Source: Hungatella sp. UBA3147
GTDB taxonomy: Bacteria; Bacillota; Clostridia; Lachnospirales; Lachnospiraceae
Direction of reading: 5' to 3'
NCBI GenBank assembly: GCA_002365025.1
Contig: DEYX01000256.1
Span: forward strand, 1 to 6,962
DNA length: 6,962 nt
The notes beneath the pieces are model-generated. The model saw nothing but the letters and a program-made list of their open reading frames with translations, was not told the origin of the DNA and did not search any database. Below are positions 1 to 5,117 of this stretch, one piece after another. A program made the translations under genes and the position numbers. The first letter of the stretch is position 1. Each line of letters begins with the position of its first letter.

Positions 1-434
1 ACAAAAAAACTGTTCTCAGCATAGTAAAGGCCAACACAGGTAAGCAGTACCATTGGCTCATAAGCCATGATCTGCAGCAATTCCCTTTCCGAACCAATGG
101 TGTTATAGGGAGAATTGGATGCATAGCCGCCTAATACGAAAAATACAGAACCAAGCGTCAGGGCAAATATAGCTAACAGGATATCTCCCCCTGAAAGCAG
201 GATCACCGTAGTAAATACCACGAATGCAAGGGAGATATACACGAAGAAACGGTGCATGGAATTCACCTCTATGGATTCCTTCTGACACAGCTTCAGTACA
301 TCATAAAATGGCTGAAGTAAGGGCGGTCCCTGTCTCCCCTGAAGTCTGGCTGATATAATCCGGTCAATTCCGGTCAGCAGCCCTCCTGCAACAGGAGCAA
401 GCACGGCGATCCCAATCATGATTAAAATATTCAT
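1..434 (-). CDS. NuoH/EchB-like membrane subunit of a group 4 hydrogenase/complex I-type oxidoreductase (partial, C-terminus beyond the left edge)
   Basis: Translation from the ATG at 434 gives 144 codons with no stop before the edge. Residues 1-21 form a hydrophobic first helix. Residues 29-48 (ARLQGRQGPPLLQPFYDVLK) match the cytoplasmic loop signature of the NuoH/HyfC/EchB family. Further helices follow at about 62-80 and 84-103, and GSERELLQIMAYEPM (114-128) matches the family's second conserved, acidic loop. In this family the subunit anchors the peripheral electron-transfer arm and links electron transfer to ion translocation in the membrane. The start is one base after the upstream stop, with GGAGGA inside the end of the upstream gene as ribosome binding site, so the two genes are surely co-transcribed. 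The A-then-B gene order fits Ech hydrogenase. Formate hydrogenlyase (HyfC) or another complex-I relative cannot be excluded, because the catalytic subunits lie outside the window. Confidence 0.9.
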   Translation of the reverse strand, partial: MNILIMIGIAVLAPVAGGLLTGIDRIISARLQGRQGPPLLQPFYDVLKLCQKESIEVNSMHRFFVYISLAFVVFTTVILLSGGDILLAIFALTLGSVFFVLGGYASNSPYNTIGSERELLQIMAYEPMVLLTCVGLYYAENSFF

Positions 435-435
435 A

Positions 436-2343
436 TTACGCCATTCCTCCTATCATCATTATGACTCCGCCAACTAATATTGCGGCAGCTATGACATCAC
501 TCCACAGAGTTAATTTCTTGGGGCTAAAATAATCTTCCATATACCAGTTGCTCAGCTCCATCTTTCGTTTTTCATTCATGGCTCCATAAAATGTTTCATT
601 ATCTCCGGTGTTTTCTCCTGCCATATAAACCGGAACTTTTCTTCTTTTATCATTCTTATACATCGGAATAAAACTGATGGGCAGAAGGATGAGCATACTC
701 AGCATACACAGCATCAGCTTAATATCATTCGTTCCGATGGGGATCGAAGCCGTCCTTCCAAATACCTCCGTCAGATAAGGAATCAGAGCATATTTGGATA
801 CCAGCGGAAAGGTAAAGCAGGACACCACTACCATTGCCGCAAGGATTGTAATGGGAATCTCCTCATCAAGATGAAATTTGCTTTCAATCTGATGGCTCAT
901 ATTGGCCCTTGAAACCAGTTTTCCCATCCATTTTGTCCAGTAAAACAATGTGGCGGCGCTTCCGTAGGCAAGTATTATAACAGTGATAACATTATTGGAA
1001 TCAATAAACGCCTTCATGGCTACCCATTTTGATATCAGCATTCCAAAGGGGGCCAGAAACATTCCGGCGATACCGATCATCATATAGAGCGCAAGCTTTT
1101 TTGAAATTCCAAGGAGTACATCCATGTTTTCCACATCCCGGTTTCCGATCTGATGCTCGATGGAACCAACGGATATAAAAAGAAGGGATTTGGATACTGC
1201 ATGGAATATAATCAACAGGATGGCAGCCCATAAGGATTCCTGGGTTCCGATGCTGGCGCATATTACGATGAGCCCTAAGTTTGCCAAAGTGGAATAAGCT
1301 AAAATCTTCTTGGCGTCACTTTGGGAAATAGCCATCAGGGAACAGGCTAGAAACGTGATTCCTCCCACAAAGGTTACGGTTCTTCCAACAGGAGTCGATC
1401 CTAACAGTGGCGCAAGACGGATGATTAAGTACACTCCTGCTTTTACCATGGTTGCGGAATGCAGCAAAGCGGAAGAAGGAGTTGGTGCCACCATTGCTCC
1501 GAGAAGCCAGGAGGAAAATGGAAGCTGGGCTGATTTGGTCAGTGCAGCCAGGGACAGGAAAAATACGGGTATCATCATTGCCGCTTCCGGCTTCATGGAA
1601 GTAACCACTGACAATTCCAGGGTTTTATAATAAATGCCGATGAAAATAATCCCAGCTGCAAAAGCAACTCCGCCGCCCAGATTAATCACCAGGGCACGGA
1701 AGGAATTGTTTCTGGCTTCTGTTGTCTTTGTATAACCGATCAGCAGGAAGGAGCAAAGTGTCGTAAGCTCCCAGCAAAAATATATCCATGTAAGATCATT
1801 GCTCAATACGATTCCAAACATGGCAGAAAGGAATAAAAATAGAACTGCGAAAAAGAAGCTTTTCCTTTCTTTGTATTCTTTGTGGTGGGTATGGTAAGTC
1901 TTCATATATCCCACGGCATAAATACAAATAAGACTCCCTACCAGTCCGATAACCAGTACCATAATTGCCGTAAGTTTGTCGAAAATCATAGCATGCTTAA
2001 CTTCAATATTATGCTTTACCGTAAATTCAAAACAAAGCATTGCAGCCGCCTGTACAAACGACAAAACCGAAATAACATATTTTTTATACCTGATTCCGAT
2101 GGAAATTACATACACAGCAATTGCCGTCTCTGTAATTGCCATAATAACCTCAATTGCTTTTTCCAAACGGAAGGACAATGCAATTCCGCTCTTAAAATAT
2201 AACCCTACAACTGTCAGTGTCAAAACAGCCGTACCTGCGGCACCTACCCTGACAATCATATTTCTTACCTCATCATTTTTGACCAGTAAAATTCCTAACG
2301 CTGAAGCCAATGGAAATAAAATCAATACTGTAATCGCACCCAT
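436..2343 (-). CDS. NuoL/EchA-like proton-translocating membrane subunit (Proton_antipo_M family)
   Basis: A 635-residue polytopic membrane protein of the NuoL/M/N, HyfB and Mrp-antiporter family, which carries ions across the membrane in complex I and group 4 hydrogenases. Visible family residues, numbered from the chosen start: Glu192 in CWELTT (TM5), Lys270 in LTKSAQLPF (TM7), His295 and Lys301 in HSATMVKAG (TM8), His381/Lys385 in FHAVSKSLLF, and Lys439 in LISKW (TM12). Together these are the usual proton path. A charged stretch near the C-terminus precedes a last membrane helix. The reading frame opens 13 codons further upstream (2382), but MTDIIKQKQGDEC is hydrophilic and lacks a ribosome binding site. 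The ATG at 2343 starts directly with a membrane helix and has AAGGTGAT at 2350-2357, so it is preferred. It is the first gene of its operon and is followed after one base by the NuoH/EchB-like gene. Length fits EchA/NuoL. The exact complex (Ech or Hyf/other) is inferred. Confidence 0.92.
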   Translation of the reverse strand: MGAITVLILFPLASALGILLVKNDEVRNMIVRVGAAGTAVLTLTVVGLYFKSGIALSFRLEKAIEVIMAITETAIAVYVISIGIRYKKYVISVLSFVQAAAMLCFEFTVKHNIEVKHAMIFDKLTAIMVLVIGLVGSLICIYAVGYMKTYHTHHKEYKERKSFFFAVLFLFLSAMFGIVLSNDLTWIYFCWELTTLCSFLLIGYTKTTEARNNSFRALVINLGGGVAFAAGIIFIGIYYKTLELSVVTSMKPEAAMMIPVFFLSLAALTKSAQLPFSSWLLGAMVAPTPSSALLHSATMVKAGVYLIIRLAPLLGSTPVGRTVTFVGGITFLACSLMAISQSDAKKILAYSTLANLGLIVICASIGTQESLWAAILLIIFHAVSKSLLFISVGSIEHQIGNRDVENMDVLLGISKKLALYMMIGIAGMFLAPFGMLISKWVAMKAFIDSNNVITVIILAYGSAATLFYWTKWMGKLVSRANMSHQIESKFHLDEEIPITILAAMVVVSCFTFPLVSKYALIPYLTEVFGRTASIPIGTNDIKLMLCMLSMLILLPISFIPMYKNDKRRKVPVYMAGENTGDNETFYGAMNEKRKMELSNWYMEDYFSPKKLTLWSDVIAAAILVGGVIMMIGGMA

Positions 2344-2349
2344 ACACTC

Positions 2350-2357
2350 ATCACCTT
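2350..2357 (-). promoter_or_regulatory. Ribosome binding site that fixes the start of the NuoL/EchA-like gene
   Basis: On the minus strand AAGGTGAT lies 6 nt before the ATG at 2343, with the AGGTG core 8 nt away. The alternative ATG 39 bp further upstream has no comparable sequence in front of it, so translation most likely starts at 2343. Confidence 0.7.
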
Positions 2358-2392
2358 GCTTTTGTTTTATTATATCTGTCACAATTGAGAAT

Positions 2393-2454
2393 AAAAAAAA
2401 TCAATGATACCGTCAAAATTCTCCGGCTGTATCCTTTTTACCGCATCATCGATT
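2393..2454 (-). terminator. Candidate leader hairpin/attenuator in the 5' UTR of the hydrogenase-type operon
   Basis: In the transcript predicted from the promoter at 2466-2493, AATCGATGAT (2454-2445) can pair with ATCATTGATT (2408-2399) as ten consecutive pairs including one G-U. A run of T8 (2400-2393) overlaps the end of the 3' arm. The enclosed region of about 36 nt has a short CCG/CGG pairing of its own. The layout, a stem followed by a U-tract between transcription start and start codon, is that of an intrinsic terminator or attenuator. The stem is AT-rich and therefore weak, and no known riboswitch class was recognised. Confidence 0.35.
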
Positions 2455-2465
2455 AATTCGTGCTC

Positions 2466-2493
2466 ATTATATCACACTAAAAGTCGTTGTCAA
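2466..2493 (-). promoter_or_regulatory. Consensus sigma-A promoter of the hydrogenase-type operon
   Basis: On the minus strand, -35 TTGACA (2493-2488) and -10 TATAAT (2471-2466) are both perfect matches, separated by 16 bp. Transcription would start near 2459, leaving a leader of about 115 nt before the ATG at 2343. Such a strong core promoter suggests high basal expression, or regulation acting through the leader or flanking sites. Confidence 0.85.
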
Positions 2494-2510
2494 TGTTTTG
2501 TTTTATGTAC

Positions 2511-2542
2511 AATTTACACAGTTTTTACACGAAAAAACACAG
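2511..2542. repeat. Three phased direct repeats (A/T)5-ACACrG upstream of the hydrogenase-type promoter
   Basis: Reading the plus strand, AATTTACACAG (2511-2521), TTTTTACACG (2522-2531) and AAAAAACACAG (2532-2542) are consecutive copies of 11, 10 and 11 bp. The spacing is one helical turn, and the array begins 17 bp upstream of the -35 box. It could be a binding site for a tandem-binding activator or an upstream A/T-rich bend. No specific regulator is identified. Confidence 0.4.
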
Positions 2543-2617
2543 TATAAAAAACCAATTCAAAAGAAAGTGAGAGCTCTCCACAAATCAGAATAAAAGGGGG
2601 GAATACAAGAATAAACC

Positions 2618-2639
2618 ATATATTTTTGCAAAAATATAT
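2618..2639. repeat. 22-bp perfect palindrome
   Basis: The two half-sites ATATATTTTTG and CAAAAATATAT are exact reverse complements with no spacer, centred between 2628 and 2629. The palindrome lies about 125 bp upstream of the -35 box of the hydrogenase-type promoter. It has no T-tract beyond the arms, so it resembles an operator for a dimeric regulator more than a terminator. In such AT-rich DNA a purely structural role is also possible. Confidence 0.5.
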
Positions 2640-2845
2640 ACAACTTTTTAACAGACTTCCAAAAATAACACACATTTCTTTAACGAAATTTTAACTTTCA
2701 TGCAGAAAACCGGTGTGTGAAGAAACCGTTAAATTAGTTGAAAAAGGCACCCCAATGGCCTTTGATGATGTTCTCTCCGTATCTCCTGCCGTCACGCCCA
2801 TTAACAGGAAGGAACATCACATGAAATATCATGATAAAACTGCAG

Positions 2846-2882
2846 AGAAAAAAGCAGCCGGATTTCATAGGATCCGGCTGCT
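2846..2882 (-). terminator. Intrinsic terminator of the ferritin-like gene
   Basis: On the minus strand an 11-bp perfect stem (AGCAGCCGGAT pairing with ATCCGGCTGCT, 2882-2872 and 2863-2853) closes an 8-nt loop and runs into T6 (2853-2848). It lies about 15 nt after the stop codon of the ferritin-like gene and separates that gene from the hydrogenase-type operon downstream on the same strand. Confidence 0.9.
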
Positions 2883-2896
2883 TAGTAAATATAATT

Positions 2897-3469
2897 TTAG
2901 GTGTTATTTGTCTGATTCTGGTTTTGGCTTCCGCAGCCATTTTTAGAATAGAGATAGCTATATAAAATTCCGTGCCTGATTTCGTCTGTGATGATTTCAA
3001 CCATTATATTTATATGGAGACGTGACTGCATGGCATAAAAGATCTTACGGTATTTTTGTACTGCACTCTGCTCGCCTAACAAGGCTCTTGACAAACCTGC
3101 GCAATAGCTTTCTGGCTCCACAAAAGCTTCTCCTTCCGCAGATGGGGGCATCTCACCGGTTAAATCCTGATAAATTTGCCGGAACAATGCATAATGTCCT
3201 ATTTCATTGTCACGGATACCGGATATAATCTGCTTATCCTCTTCTGAGGAAGCCTGGTTTATGAGCCACATATAAAATACCCTGTCCTCTGTTTCACCCG
3301 ATAGTGCTTCCAGAATAAGTTCAAGGGCACCATCAAGATTCTGGGGATATGTGAAAATATCAGTATTCATCATCTGTTGAAATGACAGGGGCGTTGCCGG
3401 TGTATTCCAATATGGCGGAATATAACCATAAGAATATGGCTGGTAGCCTTCGTAGTCGTAATAACCCAT
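2897..3469 (-). CDS. Ferritin-like (rubrerythrin-related) diiron-domain protein with Tyr/Pro-rich N-terminus
   Basis: The 190-residue product has a ferritin-like four-helix pattern: an acidic helix 1 (Glu59/Glu61 in SGETEDRVFY), an ExxH in helix 2 (Glu89/His92 in DNEIGHYALF), Glu133 in helix 3 (LGEQSAVQKY) and a second ExxH in helix 4 (Glu163/His166 in TDEIRHGILY). This is the usual ligand set of a carboxylate-bridged diiron site, so iron binding or peroxide/oxygen handling is plausible. No rubredoxin CxxC motif is present, so it is not a classical rubrerythrin. The first 24 residues are very rich in Tyr, Gly and Pro (GYYDYEGYQPYSYGYIPP), as in many spore-coat proteins, and the C-terminus is Asn/Gln-rich. 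The frame opens 10 codons earlier (3499), but GGAG at 3478-3481 lies 8 nt before the ATG at 3469, and a predicted promoter -10 box overlaps the earlier ATG. It is a single-gene unit ended by its own terminator. Function in a spore coat is inference. Confidence 0.82.
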   Translation of the reverse strand: MGYYDYEGYQPYSYGYIPPYWNTPATPLSFQQMMNTDIFTYPQNLDGALELILEALSGETEDRVFYMWLINQASSEEDKQIISGIRDNEIGHYALFRQIYQDLTGEMPPSAEGEAFVEPESYCAGLSRALLGEQSAVQKYRKIFYAMQSRLHINIMVEIITDEIRHGILYSYLYSKNGCGSQNQNQTNNT

Positions 3470-3477
3470 TTTGTGAT

Positions 3478-3484
3478 CTCCAAA
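3478..3484 (-). promoter_or_regulatory. Ribosome binding site that fixes the start of the ferritin-like gene
   Basis: TTTGGAG on the minus strand ends 8 nt before the ATG at 3469. No such sequence precedes the ATG at 3499. Confidence 0.6.
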
Positions 3485-3498
3485 TAAGAGTCTTTCCA

Positions 3499-3527
3499 TA
3501 TTCTATGATATTTTCGTATAACCAGTG
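3499..3527 (-). promoter_or_regulatory. Candidate sigma-K-like sporulation promoter of the ferritin-like gene
   Basis: On the minus strand CATAGAATA (3507-3499) matches the sigma-K -10 consensus CATAnnnTA in all fixed positions. CACT (3527-3524), 16 bp upstream, matches three of four positions of the -35 consensus mACm. Transcription would start near 3492, giving a leader of about 23 nt that contains GGAG and excluding the upstream ATG. No convincing sigma-A promoter was seen here. Both elements are short, so chance is possible. Confidence 0.45.
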
Positions 3528-3602
3528 TTGGTTTCAGGCAAAATTAATGGAAATGTGATATTATTATTCAAATATAGAGAATCTTTTAAAACAGAGCATT
3601 TA

Positions 3603-3611
3603 TGGTAAAAT
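3603..3611 (+). promoter_or_regulatory. Candidate extended -10 promoter of the DUF1801 gene
   Basis: TGGTAAAAT (TG, one base, then TAAAAT) is an extended -10 element about 31 bp before the start codon. The matching -35 region (TTTTAA around 3584-3589) is poor, which extended -10 promoters tolerate. Confidence 0.45.
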
Positions 3612-3641
3612 ATAACTAAGTGAAGAAAAAGGAGGTATGAT

Positions 3642-4280
3642 ATGGAACAGAAGCTCCCAACTACCATTGGTGAATACATCGCAGGTCAAAGCATGGAAAT
3701 ACAGCCCATCCTGAAAAAGCTGTACCAGACCATAAAAGAGGCAGCACCAGAAGCAACGGAAAAAATCAGCTGGGGAATGGCCACATTTGACTATTACGGC
3801 AATCTGGTACATTTCTCAGCGGGGAAAAAACATGTCGGATTTCATCCGACCCCATCCGCAATCATTGCCTTTCAGGAAGAACTGAAGGAATACCATTACT
3901 CAAAGGGCACGGTCCAGTTTCCATATGATAAGCCCCTTCCCCTTGAACTCATAGGAAGGATAGTCCGCTTTCGGACAGCCGAACAGGCCGTTCTTATGGA
4001 AGAGAAAAAAGCGGGTAAAACAAAAGAAAAGACTTTGCGCCCCCGCTATCCCATGCCCGACGATGTAATGGCGGAGCTTTATAAGGAGGATTTAACAGAG
4101 GCCTACAATGCCCGTCCTCCCTATCAGAAAAATGACTATATCGGCTGGATCACAAGGGCCAGGCGTCCGGAAACCCGCAGAAAGCGGATCGACCAGATGC
4201 TTGATGAGCTACGGTCCGGTGATGCCTACATGGGCATGGTATATTCCCCTAAAAAGAACACAAAGACCGGTCTTTCCTGA
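3642..4280 (+). CDS. DUF1801 (YdhG/Fra-like) domain protein with YdeI/OmdA-type C-terminal domain
   Basis: The 212-residue soluble protein has two recognisable parts. Residues about 8-112 match the DUF1801/YdhG fold family: TIGEYIAGQ, ISWGMATFDYYGNLVHFSAGKKHVGFHPTP, then SKGTVQFPYDKPLPLELIGRIVRFR. Bacillus subtilis Fra (YdhG) of this family is described as a frataxin-like iron chaperone. Residues about 137-195 (MPDDVMAELY, then YIGWITRARRPETRRKRIDQMLDEL) match the C-terminal domain of YdeI/OmdA, the so-called bacteriocin-protection family, whose biochemical role is unclear. A Lys-rich linker (120-131) joins them. AAGGAGGT at 3629-3636, 5 nt before the ATG, supports the start. There is no signal peptide or membrane segment, so it should be cytoplasmic. 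It is transcribed alone, divergently from the ferritin-like gene, and ends in its own terminator. An iron-related role shared with its ferritin-like neighbour is only a guess. Confidence 0.85.
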   Translation: MEQKLPTTIGEYIAGQSMEIQPILKKLYQTIKEAAPEATEKISWGMATFDYYGNLVHFSAGKKHVGFHPTPSAIIAFQEELKEYHYSKGTVQFPYDKPLPLELIGRIVRFRTAEQAVLMEEKKAGKTKEKTLRPRYPMPDDVMAELYKEDLTEAYNARPPYQKNDYIGWITRARRPETRRKRIDQMLDELRSGDAYMGMVYSPKKNTKTGLS

Positions 4281-4292
4281 CCGGTCTTTTTT
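4262..4292 (+). terminator. Intrinsic terminator overlapping the end of the DUF1801 gene
   Basis: AAAGACCGGTC (4262-4272) and GACCGGTCTTT (4279-4289) form an 11-bp perfect stem around a 6-nt loop, followed by T6 (4287-4292). The stop codon TGA (4278-4280) lies at the loop/3' arm junction, so the last codons of the gene are part of the hairpin. It insulates the two-component operon downstream. Confidence 0.9.
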
Positions 4293-4306
4293 ACTCACGG
4301 ACCAAA

Positions 4307-4323
4307 TCTTAATAATTCTTAAT
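4307..4323. repeat. TCTTAAT direct repeat, 10-bp period, upstream of the response regulator promoter
   Basis: TCTTAAT occurs at 4307-4313 and again at 4317-4323, exactly 10 bp apart, ending 14 bp before the -35 box at 4338. OmpR-family regulators typically bind tandem direct repeats spaced one helical turn, so this is a candidate autoregulatory site for the regulator encoded next. It is short and AT-rich. Confidence 0.35.
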
Positions 4324-4337
4324 TCCCCTGAATTTCA

Positions 4338-4365
4338 TTGTTATTCTATCCATAAATGATATAAT
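4338..4365 (+). promoter_or_regulatory. Sigma-A promoter of the two-component/adenylating-enzyme operon
   Basis: -35 TTGTTA (4338-4343, four of six consensus bases), a 16-bp spacer and a perfect -10 TATAAT (4360-4365) extended by TG at 4357-4358. Transcription would start near 4372. The ribosome binding site AAAGGAGG (4386-4393) follows, 10 nt before the ATG at 4404. Confidence 0.8.
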
Positions 4366-4403
4366 TTTTCATATTAAAATAATAGAAAGGAGGCTGCCGA
4401 TCC

Positions 4404-5117
4404 ATGAGTACATTGCAGCAGATATTGGTAGTGGATGACGATGCAGACATCCGGGAAGTCCTTCACATTCAGCTGGAAAACAAAGGCTATTCCGTGTCAG
4501 AAGCAGCAAACGGAAGTGATGCAGTCGCAGCCGTTACAGATAATCCTGATATTGACCTTATTATTTTAGACATCATGATGCCAGGTTTATCAGGAATCGA
4601 TGCCTGTACCCAGATCCGGAGGATATCTTCTGCTCCCGTGTTGTTTCTAACCGCAAAATCAAAGGAATGCGATAAAACAGAAGCCTATGAAAACGGCGGC
4701 GATGATTATCTTATAAAACCATTTTCACAGGCAGAGCTTCTTATGAAGGTCCGGTCTCTTTTAAGACGATATGTTGTTTATAAAGGGAAAGGAACACCTC
4801 TTTTCAATAGTTCAGAAATCCGGCTGCAGGATCTTATGATCGATACAACAGGCCATTTCGTTTATCGGGAAAATCAAAAAATCGAGCTTACGGACACAGA
4901 ATTCCAGGTTTTGATGTATCTTGTAAAGAACAGAGGAAAAGCCAAGGATGCACAGGCAATCTACGAGGGCGTATGGAATGATAAGTTCCTCCCTTCTTCC
5001 ACTAATACTGTTATGGTACACATTTTAAAGCTTCGTAAAAAACTGGAAATGGATTTTAACAATCCTACCATCATACGAACCGTTTGGGGAAAGGGCTATC
5101 AGATCGATGAAGCATAA
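4404..5117 (+). CDS. OmpR-family response regulator transcription factor
   Basis: The 237-residue protein has an N-terminal receiver domain (about 6-118) with every functional residue visible: the acidic Mg2+-binding cluster Asp11/Asp12/Asp13, phospho-acceptor Asp56 in IILDIMMPG, Thr83 in LFLTAKS, and Lys105 in YLIKPF. Residues about 138-236 form a winged-helix DNA-binding domain of the Trans_reg_C type (IELTDTEFQVLMYLVKNRGK, then VMVHILKLRKKLE and IIRTVWGKGYQI). Phosphorylation at Asp56 by the kinase encoded next should control promoter binding. The gene is first in its operon, and its last 11 bp overlap the kinase start in another frame, so the pair is translationally coupled. The operon downstream, including the adenylating enzyme, is the most likely target together with its own promoter. 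It cannot be assigned to a named system (VanR, DltR or other) from sequence inspection. Confidence 0.95.
   Translation: MSTLQQILVVDDDADIREVLHIQLENKGYSVSEAANGSDAVAAVTDNPDIDLIILDIMMPGLSGIDACTQIRRISSAPVLFLTAKSKECDKTEAYENGGDDYLIKPFSQAELLMKVRSLLRRYVVYKGKGTPLFNSSEIRLQDLMIDTTGHFVYRENQKIELTDTEFQVLMYLVKNRGKAKDAQAIYEGVWNDKFLPSSTNTVMVHILKLRKKLEMDFNNPTIIRTVWGKGYQIDEA

Larger units (their letters stand above)
2494..2845. other. Intergenic region without a supported gene
   Basis: This AT-rich stretch lies between the hydrogenase-type promoter and the terminator of the ferritin-like gene. It holds the phased repeats (2511-2542), a GAGAGCTCTC palindrome (2569-2578) and a 22-bp palindrome (2618-2639). Short open frames exist on both strands but lack ribosome binding sites or recognisable similarity. 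I see no tRNA, conserved RNA or mobile-element end in it. Confidence 0.6.

Noticed and set aside
2366..2371. A second TATAAT-like box close to the NuoL/EchA-like start on the minus strand
   Set aside because: No -35 element at acceptable distance, and the consensus promoter at 2466-2493 explains expression better.
1310..2407. Plus-strand frames of 106 to 143 codons inside the NuoL/EchA-like gene
   Set aside because: They are antisense to a strongly conserved membrane protein and have no family resemblance or translation signals.
2569..2578. GAGAGCTCTC palindrome
   Set aside because: Only 10 bp and with no positional support; not enough to call an operator.
2514..2675. Minus-strand open frame of 53 codons, hydrophobic and Phe-rich
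   Set aside because: No ribosome binding site; it runs through the palindrome and the phased repeats, and its composition is what T-rich intergenic DNA gives by chance.
2713..2946. Plus-strand frame starting at GTG, with coding-like residues such as EETVKLVEKGTPMAFDDVLSVSP
   Set aside because: No ribosome binding site or promoter, and it passes through the terminator at 2846-2882 and into the antisense of the ferritin-like gene. The first 40 residues could be a remnant of a lost gene, but I recognise no family.
2734..3000. Minus-strand 88-residue frame
   Set aside because: It overlaps the end of the ferritin-like gene and reads through that gene's terminator; a shadow frame.
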